Source: JBGPBY01 sp041481485 (GTDB lineage: Bacteria > Acidobacteriota > Terriglobia > 20CM-2-55-15). From it: DNA of 59,833 nt. Shown here one piece after another: positions 15,838 through 23,666 of the stretch (its first letter is position 1; each line of letters begins with the position of its first letter). The notes below the pieces were generated by a model. That model made no database searches. It was not told the origin of the DNA and saw only the letters and a list, made by a program, of their open reading frames with translations. The translations under genes and the position numbers were made by a program. The DNA is taken from NCBI GenBank assembly GCA_041481485.1, contig JBGPBY010000001.1, forward strand, positions 1-59,833. Reading direction: 5' to 3'.

Positions 15838-17099
15838 CGTTTTTTCGCCATCCCCTTCCTTCCAATATCTCGACGATAATCTTTGCCCTCGAATTCTATC
15901 ATCTCGCAGGCAGCGTAGGCCCTGTCCAGGGCCTGTGTCAGCGTGGCTGCGCGCGCCGTCACGTTGAGTACTCGTCCTCCGGATGTAAACACACTTCCAT
16001 CTTCCATTCGTGTCCCGGCGTGATAAACCTTCACTCCCTCCTGACGGCCGGCCTTCTCCAGGCCGGTGATGCGCTTGCCGTTTTCAATCTTTCCGGGATA
16101 ACCGCTGGCGACGAGCGCGATAGTTGCCGCCGGTTCCGGATCCCATTCCAGCTTTCGCGAATCCAGTCGATGCTCGGCGATATCAAAGAGCACTTCCAGC
16201 AAATCCGATTTCAGCCGCGGCAGTACGACCTGAGTTTCCGGATCGCCGAAACGCGTGTTGTACTCGATAATTTTTGGACCCGTTGCGGTGATCATCAAAC
16301 CGGCGTACAGGATGCCGGCAAAGTTCACGGCATTCTTAAGTGTCGGCCGAATGATGGCTCGCATCACTTCGTCATGCTGTTCGGGGCTGAGAATGGTATC
16401 GATCGAGTACGCGCCCATTCCACCGGTATTCGGCCCCTTATCGCCATCAAAACGGCGTTTGTGATCCTGCGCCATCACCATCGGCTGAGCCGATTCGCCA
16501 TCGGCAAATACCATGAACGAAACTTCTTCTCCCGTCAGAAACTCCTCAATGACAACCGTGGATCCTGCCGTTCCGAGAGTTCCCGATTCCATGAAATCGC
16601 GAACCGCTGCACGGGCCTGTTCGCGAGTCTCTGCCACGACAACACCTTTTCCTGCTGCGAGTCCATCGGCTTTGACGACCGCTGGATATCGCATCGAGTC
16701 GAGACGCGCATAGGCCTCGGCAGCGCTCTGGCACGGCCAGAAATCGGCGGTGGGAATTTTGTGTTCTCTAAAAAACTGTTTCGCAAAAGACTTGCTCGAT
16801 TCCAGGCGGGCATTGGCGGCGTTCGGCCCCACGATCTTCAATCCGTCCTTCTGAAACAAATCGACAACGCCTAAGCTGAGTGGAACTTCCGGCCCGACGA
16901 ATGTCAGGTCCATTCGCTCGTTACGCGCAAATTCAAAGAGGCCATGAATATCGTCCGCGGCAATTGAAACATTGGTTGCGAGACCCGCCGTGCCGCCGTT
17001 TCCAGGGGCCGCATAGATCTGTTTAACCTGAGGATGCCGGCCAATTGCATCGACAATCGCGTGTTCGCGGCCGCCGGAACCGATGACGAGTATTTTCAT
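15834..17099 (-). CDS. purD: phosphoribosylamine-glycine ligase
   Basis: 421 residues starting at the ATG that overlaps the larE stop (ATGA). The N-terminus KILVIGSGGREHAI is typical of GARS, followed by an ATP-grasp fold with VKADGLAAGKGVVV, GGMGAYS and YNTRFGDPETQ. The enzyme joins glycine to 5-phosphoribosylamine with ATP in purine synthesis. It is tightly coupled to larE upstream and purE downstream. Confidence 0.95.
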   Translation of the reverse strand: MKILVIGSGGREHAIVDAIGRHPQVKQIYAAPGNGGTAGLATNVSIAADDIHGLFEFARNERMDLTFVGPEVPLSLGVVDLFQKDGLKIVGPNAANARLESSKSFAKQFFREHKIPTADFWPCQSAAEAYARLDSMRYPAVVKADGLAAGKGVVVAETREQARAAVRDFMESGTLGTAGSTVVIEEFLTGEEVSFMVFADGESAQPMVMAQDHKRRFDGDKGPNTGGMGAYSIDTILSPEQHDEVMRAIIRPTLKNAVNFAGILYAGLMITATGPKIIEYNTRFGDPETQVVLPRLKSDLLEVLFDIAEHRLDSRKLEWDPEPAATIALVASGYPGKIENGKRITGLEKAGRQEGVKVYHAGTRMEDGSVFTSGGRVLNVTARAATLTQALDRAYAACEMIEFEGKDYRRDIGRKGMAKKR

Positions 17100-17920
17100 T
17101 GGGAAATCTGAATCTGAGTGAGGACTTCGTTCAGAGCGCCGGTGCGATAGCCATCGACGTCGAGTGAGACAAAGCGAAAGCCGCAAGCCTTGAATTCGCG
17201 GCTGATGCGGTCGAACATCTCCAAATTCAATGCCTTCGGCAATTCGTCGCGTGCGATTTCGATACGGGCAATCTCTCCATGGTGGCGAACGCGGCACTGG
17301 CTGAAACCCAGCCCTCGCAGAATCTCCTCGCCCCGATCGATCATTTTCAATTTCTCGACTGTCACAGGCGAGCCATATGGAATTCGGGACGAAAGGCACG
17401 CCGAGGCCGGTTGATCCCATGTCGGCAAGCCATGCCGGCGCGAAAGTTCGCGGATTTCCGCCTTGCCGAGACCCGCTTCAATCAGCGGGCTGCGGATCTC
17501 CAGTTCATTTCCGGCTTTGCGCCCGGGGCGATAATCGCCGACGTCATCGAGGTTATTGCCGTCGACCACAAATCGAAAACCGCGCTGAGGGGCCATCGCT
17601 TGAAGCCTGGAATAGAGGTCGTGTTTACAGAAGTAGCAGCGATTGGACGGGTTCGCCGTATAGTTGGAATCTTCCATCTCGCCGGAATCGATGAATTCGT
17701 GGCGAAACCTATATTTTTCAATGAGTCCCAGAGCAATTCCCCGCTGATACGAAGGATAGCTCGGACTCACCGCCGTGACCGCCAGCGCATCATTTCCGAG
17801 CTCCCTGCTTGCGATAAAAGCGAGGTATGAGCTATCCACCCCGCCGCTGAATGCGACGATGCAGGACCCCATGCTTCTCAGGAGCTCCGCCAGGTGCTGT
17901 TCTTTTTCCTGTAACATCAT
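17096..17920 (-). CDS. larE: LarE-family ATP-dependent sulfur transferase
   Basis: 274 residues of the PP-loop family: SGGVDSS at 25-31 binds ATP, NRCYFCKHDL at 93-102, and ACLSSRIPYG at 174-183. Cys175 lies in the position of the sacrificial Cys176 of Lactobacillus LarE, which donates sulfur for the nickel-pincer cofactor of lactate racemase. larA, larB and larC are not nearby, and the gene heads a purine/tRNA-modification operon, so its substrate here may differ. The first two codons are both ATG. Confidence 0.85.
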   Translation of the reverse strand: MMLQEKEQHLAELLRSMGSCIVAFSGGVDSSYLAFIASRELGNDALAVTAVSPSYPSYQRGIALGLIEKYRFRHEFIDSGEMEDSNYTANPSNRCYFCKHDLYSRLQAMAPQRGFRFVVDGNNLDDVGDYRPGRKAGNELEIRSPLIEAGLGKAEIRELSRRHGLPTWDQPASACLSSRIPYGSPVTVEKLKMIDRGEEILRGLGFSQCRVRHHGEIARIEIARDELPKALNLEMFDRISREFKACGFRFVSLDVDGYRTGALNEVLTQIQISQ

Positions 17921-17933
17921 TCAATTGTACCGC

Positions 17934-17962
17934 TTGACAAAGCGATGACGAATTCGAAAGAT
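17934..17962 (+). promoter_or_regulatory. possible sigma-70 promoter for the HNH gene
   Basis: A perfect TTGACA at 17934-17939 is followed 17 bp later by AAAGAT, a weak -10, ten bp before the ATG at 17973. The -35 is clear and the -10 doubtful. Confidence 0.3.
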
Positions 17963-17972
17963 AAGGTTTGGT

Positions 17973-18500
17973 ATGCATGCGACCCTGCTTCTGAATGCAT
18001 CGTACGAGCCACTCCGGATCATCTCCTGGAAGAAAGCCCTCACTCTGTTCTTTGCCGGAAAAGTTGAAGTCATCGAGGAGCACGATCGTGAAATTCATGC
18101 AATCACGTTCGCGATCAAACTTCCATCCATTATCCGGCTTCTGAAATATGTGCGCGTGAAGAATCAGAACAAGGTGAAGTTTTCCCGTGCGAATATTTAC
18201 GCCAGAGACGACTATACTTGTCAGTATTGCGGCAAGAAATTTCCTTCTGAAGATCTGACTTTCGACCATGTGGTGCCCGTGGCGCGCGGCGGTCAGAAAC
18301 GTTGGGACAACATCGTGGCGGCATGTTTCCGCTGCAACCATCGCAAAGGCGGACGCACACCCGAAGAAGCCGGCGTCAAACTGATTCGTCAACCTGCCGA
18401 ACCGCACTGGTTGCCGGCCATTCATGTGACGTTCAAACTGAAGTCTCCGCCGGAGAGTTGGCGGGACTATCTCTACTGGAACATCGAACTCGACATATAA
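17973..18500 (+). CDS. HNH endonuclease family protein
   Basis: 175 residues. The first ~75 form a conserved module (LLLNASYEPLRIISWKKAL), followed by an HNH domain with zinc-type pairs CQYCGK and CFRCNH, the catalytic DHVVP, and WDNIVAAC. This stand-alone type is widespread in bacterial chromosomes with no known restriction partner; its biological role is unclear. It is 3 bp from the yqeY gene and diverges from larE. Confidence 0.88.
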   Translation: MHATLLLNASYEPLRIISWKKALTLFFAGKVEVIEEHDREIHAITFAIKLPSIIRLLKYVRVKNQNKVKFSRANIYARDDYTCQYCGKKFPSEDLTFDHVVPVARGGQKRWDNIVAACFRCNHRKGGRTPEEAGVKLIRQPAEPHWLPAIHVTFKLKSPPESWRDYLYWNIELDI

Positions 18501-18503
18501 ACA

Positions 18504-18950
18504 ATGACCCTGCAGGAAAAAATCCAATCGCACATGGCCGATGCTATGCGTGGCAAAGACTCACTTCGGCTCGGCGTGCTGCGTATGATGAAAGCTGCGA
18601 TCAAAAACAAGGAAATCGAGAAGATGAAAAGCCTCGATGAGCCTGAAGCTCTTGCCGTGTTGAACACGCTTGTGAAACAGCGTCGGGATTCGGTGGAGCA
18701 ATTCCGCAATGGTGGGCGTGAAGAATTGGCGCAGAAGGAAGAAGCAGAAATCAAAGTCATTGAAGAGTACCTTCCCGCTGCCGCCAGCGATGCCGATATT
18801 CGAGCGGCAATCGAGTCGGCAATCCAGGAGACAGGTGCCACTTCCATGAAAGACATGGGAAAAGTGATGAAGGTGACTCAGGCTTTGCTGGCCGGCAAGA
18901 CTGCGGAAGGCTCACGCGTGAGCCTGATGGTCAAGGAAAAGCTCGCGTGA
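18504..18950 (+). CDS. GatB/YqeY domain protein
   Basis: 148 residues beginning LQEKIQSHMADAMRGKDS, the standard YqeY start, with KQRRDSVEQF and AEIKVIEEYLP following. It resembles the tRNA-binding tail of GatB amidotransferase but stands alone; a tRNA-linked role is usually inferred. Its TGA overlaps the lepB GTG start. Confidence 0.92.
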   Translation: MTLQEKIQSHMADAMRGKDSLRLGVLRMMKAAIKNKEIEKMKSLDEPEALAVLNTLVKQRRDSVEQFRNGGREELAQKEEAEIKVIEEYLPAAASDADIRAAIESAIQETGATSMKDMGKVMKVTQALLAGKTAEGSRVSLMVKEKLA

Positions 18951-19750
18951 ACGATGCCGGTCCCGACGTCCCAATTCGTGATCTGTTCGTATTCGAAACG
19001 CCGCAGGTAAAGCTCCGCGATCTGACTGTCTTCCATACTCCCGACGTCTTTCTGAACGAACTCATCGTTTACTCTCCCGATTCGGACCAGCAGAAAAACC
19101 AGCTTCGGGAATGGGTTGAAAGCCTGATTGGAACCGTGATCTTCGTCATCGCATTCACAACGTTAATCGCACAGGCCACACAAGTTCCGACGCCTTCAAT
19201 GGAGCCAACCATTCATGTCGGCGACCATTTCTTTCTGGATAAGATTGCATTCCCCGGAAATTATCCGGCTCCCATGCGCAAGATCCTGCCACGACGGCAG
19301 GTCGGTCATGGCGACATTATTGCGTTTAAACCGCCAACCGGCGATCCGATTCCTTTTGTGAAGCGCGTTATTGGTGTCAGCGGCGATACGATAGAAATGA
19401 AGAACCGGGAAGTCTACGTGAACGGGCACAAGCTGGATGAACCATACAAGATATATACCGACTACAGTCCGGAATCGAGCCGCGATAACTACGGCCCCAT
19501 GGTCGTCCCGCCGGATAGTTTTTTTGTGATGGGCGACAATCGAGACAACAGCAATGACAGCCGCTACTGGGGATTTGTGGAGCGCAATTCCATCATTGGT
19601 AAGCCGCTCTTTGTGTATTGGTCTTACGAAAGCGATCCCTACAATGGCGGCAGCGTTTCCGTGCGCGAGTGGATCCAGGGATACGCGTCGATCGCCGTTC
19701 ATTTCTTCAGCAGGACACGATGGTTCCGCTTCGGAACCATGATCAAGTGA
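18947..19750 (+). CDS. lepB: signal peptidase I with N-terminal repeat extension
   Basis: 267 residues. One membrane span (about 58-78) precedes the catalytic domain with Ser84 in PTPSMEPT and Lys139 in FVKRVIG, plus the late box MGDNRDNSNDSR. It cuts signal peptides from exported proteins. The cytoplasmic N-terminus is unusual: residues 10-48 form three 13-residue repeats, IRDLFVFETPQV / LRDLTVFHTPDV / LNELIVYSPDSD. The GTG start overlaps the yqeY stop as GTGA. Confidence 0.93.
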   Translation: MNDAGPDVPIRDLFVFETPQVKLRDLTVFHTPDVFLNELIVYSPDSDQQKNQLREWVESLIGTVIFVIAFTTLIAQATQVPTPSMEPTIHVGDHFFLDKIAFPGNYPAPMRKILPRRQVGHGDIIAFKPPTGDPIPFVKRVIGVSGDTIEMKNREVYVNGHKLDEPYKIYTDYSPESSRDNYGPMVVPPDSFFVMGDNRDNSNDSRYWGFVERNSIIGKPLFVYWSYESDPYNGGSVSVREWIQGYASIAVHFFSRTRWFRFGTMIK

Positions 19751-19763
19751 GGAACCAGAGTAT

Positions 19764-20636
19764 ATGCAGATCCGAAAGGCCGTTTTTCCAGCGGCAGGAT
19801 TAGGAACCCGCTTTCTGCCGGCGACGAAGGCCCAGCCCAAAGAGATGCTGGCTCTCGTCGACAAGCCGCTCATTCAGTATGTCGTCGAGGAAGCGGTTCA
19901 ATCGGGAATTCGGAACATCACCATCATTACCGGACGCGGCAAAAACGCCATTGAGGATCATTTCGATGTGTCCTATGAACTCGAGCAGGTGCTCGAGAAG
20001 CGCGGCAAGAACGAACTGCTTGAAGAGATGAGAACCATTTCCAATATGGTCGGCGTCACCTATGTTCGACAGAAGGAAGCTTTGGGTCTTGGACATGCGG
20101 TTCTGGCATCGCGCGAGTGCGTGGGTGATGAGCCGTTTGCCGTGATGCTGGGTGACGATATCATCGATTCTGAAGTGCCTTGTCTGAAGCAAATGATCGA
20201 CCTGTTTGAAAAACTCCAGTCGTCGATCATCGCGATCTGCCCCGTCCCCATGAGTGATATTTCTTCCTACGGAGTCATTCGAGGGTCGCAGGTTCCAGGC
20301 TTTAATGGCCGCGTCTACCGCCTTCAGGACGTTGTGGAAAAACCGGCGAGGGAAGCCGCACCCTCGAATATGGCCATCATCGGCCGATACATCCTCACTC
20401 CTCAGATTTTTCCACTTCTTGAAAACACAAGATCCGGTTCCGGCGGCGAAATTCAACTGACCGATGCCATCCGTCTTCTGCTCGAGCAGCAGCCCGTTTA
20501 TGCGTACATGATCGACGGCACACGGCATGATGCCGGCGATAAACTGGGTTTTCTGAAAGCAACCGTGGAATTCGCCCTAAAACGCGCGGGCCTGGGAGAC
20601 GAATTTCGAAAATATCTCAAAACGCTCCAGCTTTAA
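19764..20636 (+). CDS. galU: UTP-glucose-1-phosphate uridylyltransferase
   Basis: 290 residues, full length. The N-terminus KAVFPAAGLGTRFLPATK is the nucleotide-binding signature of bacterial GalU, followed by KEMLALVDKPLIQYVVEEA, and AVMLGDDII later. It makes UDP-glucose for envelope polysaccharides. It follows lepB by 13 bp and is probably co-transcribed with it. Confidence 0.95.
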   Translation: MQIRKAVFPAAGLGTRFLPATKAQPKEMLALVDKPLIQYVVEEAVQSGIRNITIITGRGKNAIEDHFDVSYELEQVLEKRGKNELLEEMRTISNMVGVTYVRQKEALGLGHAVLASRECVGDEPFAVMLGDDIIDSEVPCLKQMIDLFEKLQSSIIAICPVPMSDISSYGVIRGSQVPGFNGRVYRLQDVVEKPAREAAPSNMAIIGRYILTPQIFPLLENTRSGSGGEIQLTDAIRLLLEQQPVYAYMIDGTRHDAGDKLGFLKATVEFALKRAGLGDEFRKYLKTLQL

Positions 20637-20868
20637 TGGACTCCGGCCCGTAAATGCGGGGCGCCCCGGCTCGTGGAGAACCGAGGCGTCCATGGTGAAA
20701 CTAATATTAGGAAGAAAAATGATTATAGGCTGGACTGAACGAAACCGAACAGTGGTGAATATGATGTGGCTTTAATTGGTGAGAGTGTTGCATTAGCATC
20801 TTGATCGACTTCGTTGCCGAAACTAATATTGTAAGGACCACGCAATTTCTGTCAACCGGAATCTCGTC
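20637..20868. other. galU-rsmI intergenic region with a direct repeat
   Basis: The segment holds a 12-bp perfect palindrome CGGGGCGCCCCG just after galU and two identical 12-mers GAAACTAATATT at 20697-20708 and 20819-20830. The second copy lies shortly before the rsmI start at 20869. I see no ORF or convincing promoter. Confidence 0.35.
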
Positions 20869-21630
20869 ATGAGCGCGTTGATTCTGGTTGCGACACCCAT
20901 CGGAAATCTCGGCGACATCAGTTCCCGCGCACTGGAATCGCTTCGAAATGCAGATGTCATTGCCTGCGAGGACACCCGCTACACATTAAAACTTTTGTCC
21001 CATTTCGGAATTCAAAAACCGCTGATCAGTTACCACGAATTCAATGAACAGGAAAAATCCCACGAAATTGTCGGGATGATCGAGGCCGGCAAAAACGTTG
21101 CGCTGGTGTCGGATGCGGGAACTCCCGCCATCTCCGATCCTGGATATCGCGTCGTACGGCTATGCCGCGAGCGTGGACTCGATGTGATTTCGATTCCCGG
21201 ACCGAATGCCGCGATTGCGGCACTCTCGGCGTCTGGTCTGCCTTCGGATCAATTCATGTTTGTGGGATTCCTGCCGCCGCGTCAATCGGCACGGAAGGAG
21301 TACCTCGCGACACTGAAGAGCTTTACCGGAACATTAATTTTTTATGAGGCGCCGCATCGAATACTGGCCACTATCGACGATATCCGGGAAGTGCTTGGGG
21401 ATCGCGAGGCTTGCATCTGCCGCGAGCTGACCAAAATTCACGAGGAATACCAATATGGAAAACTCTCCGAAGTGAAAGAACGGATCAGGGAGATCGGAGA
21501 GTTTGTGGTCGTGGTGGGGGGATCACGAGATGAAGAGAATCCGGTTCAAGAGGAATGGACTCGCGAGCGGGTTCTGAAGACGCTGGGAATTTCGAGAAAT
21601 CAGCTATATGAGTTGTTTTTCAAAAAGTGA
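20869..21630 (+). CDS. rsmI: 16S rRNA (cytidine1402-2'-O)-methyltransferase
   Basis: 253 residues of the tetrapyrrole-methylase-like fold: LVATPIGNLGDISSRA at the N-terminus, EDTRYTLKLL, VSDAGTPAISDPG and IPGPNAAI. These are diagnostic for RsmI, which methylates the ribose of C1402 in the ribosomal P site. Start ATG at 20869. It ends 20 bp before repeat family B copy 2. Confidence 0.95.
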   Translation: MSALILVATPIGNLGDISSRALESLRNADVIACEDTRYTLKLLSHFGIQKPLISYHEFNEQEKSHEIVGMIEAGKNVALVSDAGTPAISDPGYRVVRLCRERGLDVISIPGPNAAIAALSASGLPSDQFMFVGFLPPRQSARKEYLATLKSFTGTLIFYEAPHRILATIDDIREVLGDREACICRELTKIHEEYQYGKLSEVKERIREIGEFVVVVGGSRDEENPVQEEWTRERVLKTLGISRNQLYELFFKK

Positions 21631-21650
21631 GTTGTTAAATGGTTATCATC

Positions 21651-21857
21651 TCAGCCGCGTAGCGGCGGCAGTCCGTTAGCCACCGGCGTAAGCCGGTGGA
21701 TTGATAATCCCGGAAACTCAAAGTGCCGTAGGCATATCGATAACTCTGAATGCGTTGAACTCTGGATCTGTCGTGCCTACGGCACTTTTTCTGCTGTTGT
21801 GATTCTTTACCCCCGGCTCACGCCGGGGGCTAAAGGAATGCCGCCGCTCCGCGGCTC
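21651..21857. repeat. family B palindrome-rich repeat, copy 2 (inverted relative to copy 1)
   Basis: Its reverse complement aligns along its whole length with copy 1 at 10923-11134, sharing the outer AGCCGCG...CGCGGCT ends, the CCCCCGG...CCGGGGG hairpin with the following TAAAGAATCACAAC, and the CCACCGGC...GCCGGTGG hairpin. Within the central pair the stem changes from GTGCCGGAGGCAC to GTGCCGTAGGCA/TGCCTACGGCAC, a compensated difference that keeps base pairing. It lies between the convergent ends of rsmI and the blaI-like gene. Confidence 0.85.
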
Positions 21858-21904
21858 GGACGAGTTTTCATCAGACAAAGACTCCGACACACGGCTCAGA
21901 AGCC

Positions 21905-22315
21905 TTACAACAAAGTCTCATCCAGAGATGAAGGGCTGGAAACTTCTCGAATCTCTTTCATGACACTTTCACTCTCGGCGCCATTCATGAATTCCATGAA
22001 CTTCTGGCGCGAGCCTTGAAAGAAATGATCAATCATGCCGTTGACGGCGGCATCGCGAACATCGGCGAATTCGACAGCAGGCTCATAAAAATGTGTCCGG
22101 GAGTGCAGAGAGCGCCTGAGGAATCCTTTCAGGTATAACCGATGCATGATCGTCATCACGGTGGTATACGCCAGCGCCCGGGAATCATGAATTGCGCTTT
22201 GGACATCCTTGACGGTAATGGGACAGCGCTGCCATATCGGCTTCATGATGTCGAGTTCGAGCGGAGTCAGGCCCAGAGAGTTATTCCGGCTCCGAACTGG
22301 TTTTTCGATCTTCAA
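21905..22315 (-). CDS. BlaI/MecI/CopY-family transcriptional regulator
   Basis: 136 residues with a winged helix (LTPLELDIMKPIWQ then TVMTIMHRLYLKGFL), typical of BlaI-type repressors that are switched off by proteolysis through a BlaR1-like M56 receptor. No M56 protease or beta-lactamase is in the window, so it is an orphan here. It overlaps the S4 gene by 35 bp and ends the mfd operon, and it may regulate distant targets. Confidence 0.85.
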   Translation of the reverse strand: MKIEKPVRSRNNSLGLTPLELDIMKPIWQRCPITVKDVQSAIHDSRALAYTTVMTIMHRLYLKGFLRRSLHSRTHFYEPAVEFADVRDAAVNGMIDHFFQGSRQKFMEFMNGAESESVMKEIREVSSPSSLDETLL

Positions 22316-22553
22316 GGATTTCGACTATCTCCTTTGCGCTATCCTTTGCGGGTGCATGCGGGGGAATTGAACGAACACGCACTTTCATCCATCGGCGAGG
22401 AAAATCAATGTCAATGGTGTCGCCGACCCGGACTTCCCTGCCCGCTTTGGATGCGCTGGCATTCACGGATACCCGTCCGGCGTCGCACATTTCCCTGGCG
22501 AGCGTCCGGCGCGGGATAATCCGACTCCACTTTAGAAACAAATCGAGACGCAT
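22281..22553 (-). CDS. S4-domain RNA-binding protein (HslR-like)
   Basis: 90 residues, nearly all one S4 domain: MRLDLFLKWSRIIPRRT, then GRVSVNASASKAGREV and GDTIDI. HslR (Hsp15) of E. coli binds stalled 50S subunits carrying peptidyl-tRNA, and this protein probably has that type of role. The Lys/Glu-rich tail overlaps the blaI-like gene by 35 bp. Confidence 0.88.
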   Translation of the reverse strand: MRLDLFLKWSRIIPRRTLAREMCDAGRVSVNASASKAGREVRVGDTIDIDFPRRWMKVRVRSIPPHAPAKDSAKEIVEILEDRKTSSEPE

Positions 22554-22583
22554 CAGGTCCAGTTTTTGAGTTGAAGCGGAAAT

Positions 22584-23639
22584 TCAGTTCCTCGGAAGTG
22601 CGGTATCGGAGGCGCGAACAGGACCCGTCGCAGCGCCGGTATCGGTGAATCCGTTGGCGACCTCCACAAAACCTTCCGCACGAAGTTTGGTGAGATATGC
22701 GCGGACCCGCGGCTCCGCCCGCTCGTCCATCAACTGGCCAAATATTTCGTTTTGCGCGAGTTCAAATGGAAGGATTCCGCCGTTATGACGCTCGAAAATC
22801 TTCAGAATCACCAGCGTGTGATTCACGGGATTCGTCAGGATATCGGTAATCTGCCCTTTGGCCAGTTTGCCTGCGGACTCTTCCATTTCGGGTGTCGCCA
22901 AACCGTAGGTGCCGTCATCATTTTTTTGAATAAAGCCAAGGTCTCCACCGGCCGACGCCGTTTGGTCTTCGGAATACTTACGGGCAATTTCTACGAAATC
23001 TTCACCCTTCTTCAGCTTATCCTGGACTTCAGCCATCGTCTTTTTCTTCGCCTCGGCTTCCTCATCCGACAAGCCCTCGATCGATACCGCGATGATGCCC
23101 AGCGCAACTCCGGGCGGTTTGTCGAAGTCCTGTTTGTGCGCTTCGTAGTAGGCCTTCATTTCCTCAGTGGTGATGACAATCTTTCCTGTCACTTCGCGCC
23201 GCATTACCTGCGATCGGAGACTTTTGTATCGAAGCTGTTCTTTCACTTCGTCAATGGACGTTCCTTGCTGCGCCATGGCCGCGGCAAGCGCTTCTTCGGT
23301 AGGAAAGTTGTATTGAATGCGCAATTGATCAATTTGCTTAATGACTTCGAGGTTGGCATCCAGTCCCAAATCGCTGGCTTGCTGGAGGATCAGCTCCTTA
23401 TCGATCAGGTCACGCAAAATGTGCGGAGATCGTTCATCGAATATCTGCTGTTGCTGTTGCTTGGTGAGTTTCGGATCCTGGGCCAGGTCCGATTTCAGTT
23501 CTTCCACTGCTTTTCGAACTTCGGATTCAAGAATGATGGCTTTGTTCACCTTGGCCGCAATCTGCGAAATGACTTTCTGCGAAAGCGCGGGACTCGCCAA
23601 AGTGATGGCCGCAAGAACGGCGGCGGCGATTTTTCTCAT
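22584..23639 (-). CDS. SurA/PpiC-type periplasmic peptidyl-prolyl isomerase
   Basis: 351 residues from the ATG at 23639, chosen because AGGAG lies just upstream. A signal peptide ends near ASPALSQ, then a SurA-like N-terminal helical domain starting ISQIAAKVNKAIIL, and one parvulin domain (about 175-275) with KYSEDQTASAGGDLGFI. It probably chaperones outer-membrane proteins in the periplasm. E. coli SurA has two parvulin domains; this one has one. It sits 27 bp after mfd, as in many bacteria. Confidence 0.88.
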   Translation of the reverse strand: MRKIAAAVLAAITLASPALSQKVISQIAAKVNKAIILESEVRKAVEELKSDLAQDPKLTKQQQQQIFDERSPHILRDLIDKELILQQASDLGLDANLEVIKQIDQLRIQYNFPTEEALAAAMAQQGTSIDEVKEQLRYKSLRSQVMRREVTGKIVITTEEMKAYYEAHKQDFDKPPGVALGIIAVSIEGLSDEEAEAKKKTMAEVQDKLKKGEDFVEIARKYSEDQTASAGGDLGFIQKNDDGTYGLATPEMEESAGKLAKGQITDILTNPVNHTLVILKIFERHNGGILPFELAQNEIFGQLMDERAEPRVRAYLTKLRAEGFVEVANGFTDTGAATGPVRASDTALPRN

Positions 23640-23666
23640 GAATTCTCCTGTTTTCATATTAGAACC

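Noticed and set aside
14998..15879. 293-codon plus-strand open frame over mtaB and purE
   Set aside because: Shadow of two well-supported genes.
15328..17920. LarE next to PurE read as a LarB/LarE nickel-pincer pair
   Set aside because: The PurE is a normal class I PurE without the LarB N-terminal domain and overlaps purD, so purine synthesis explains it.
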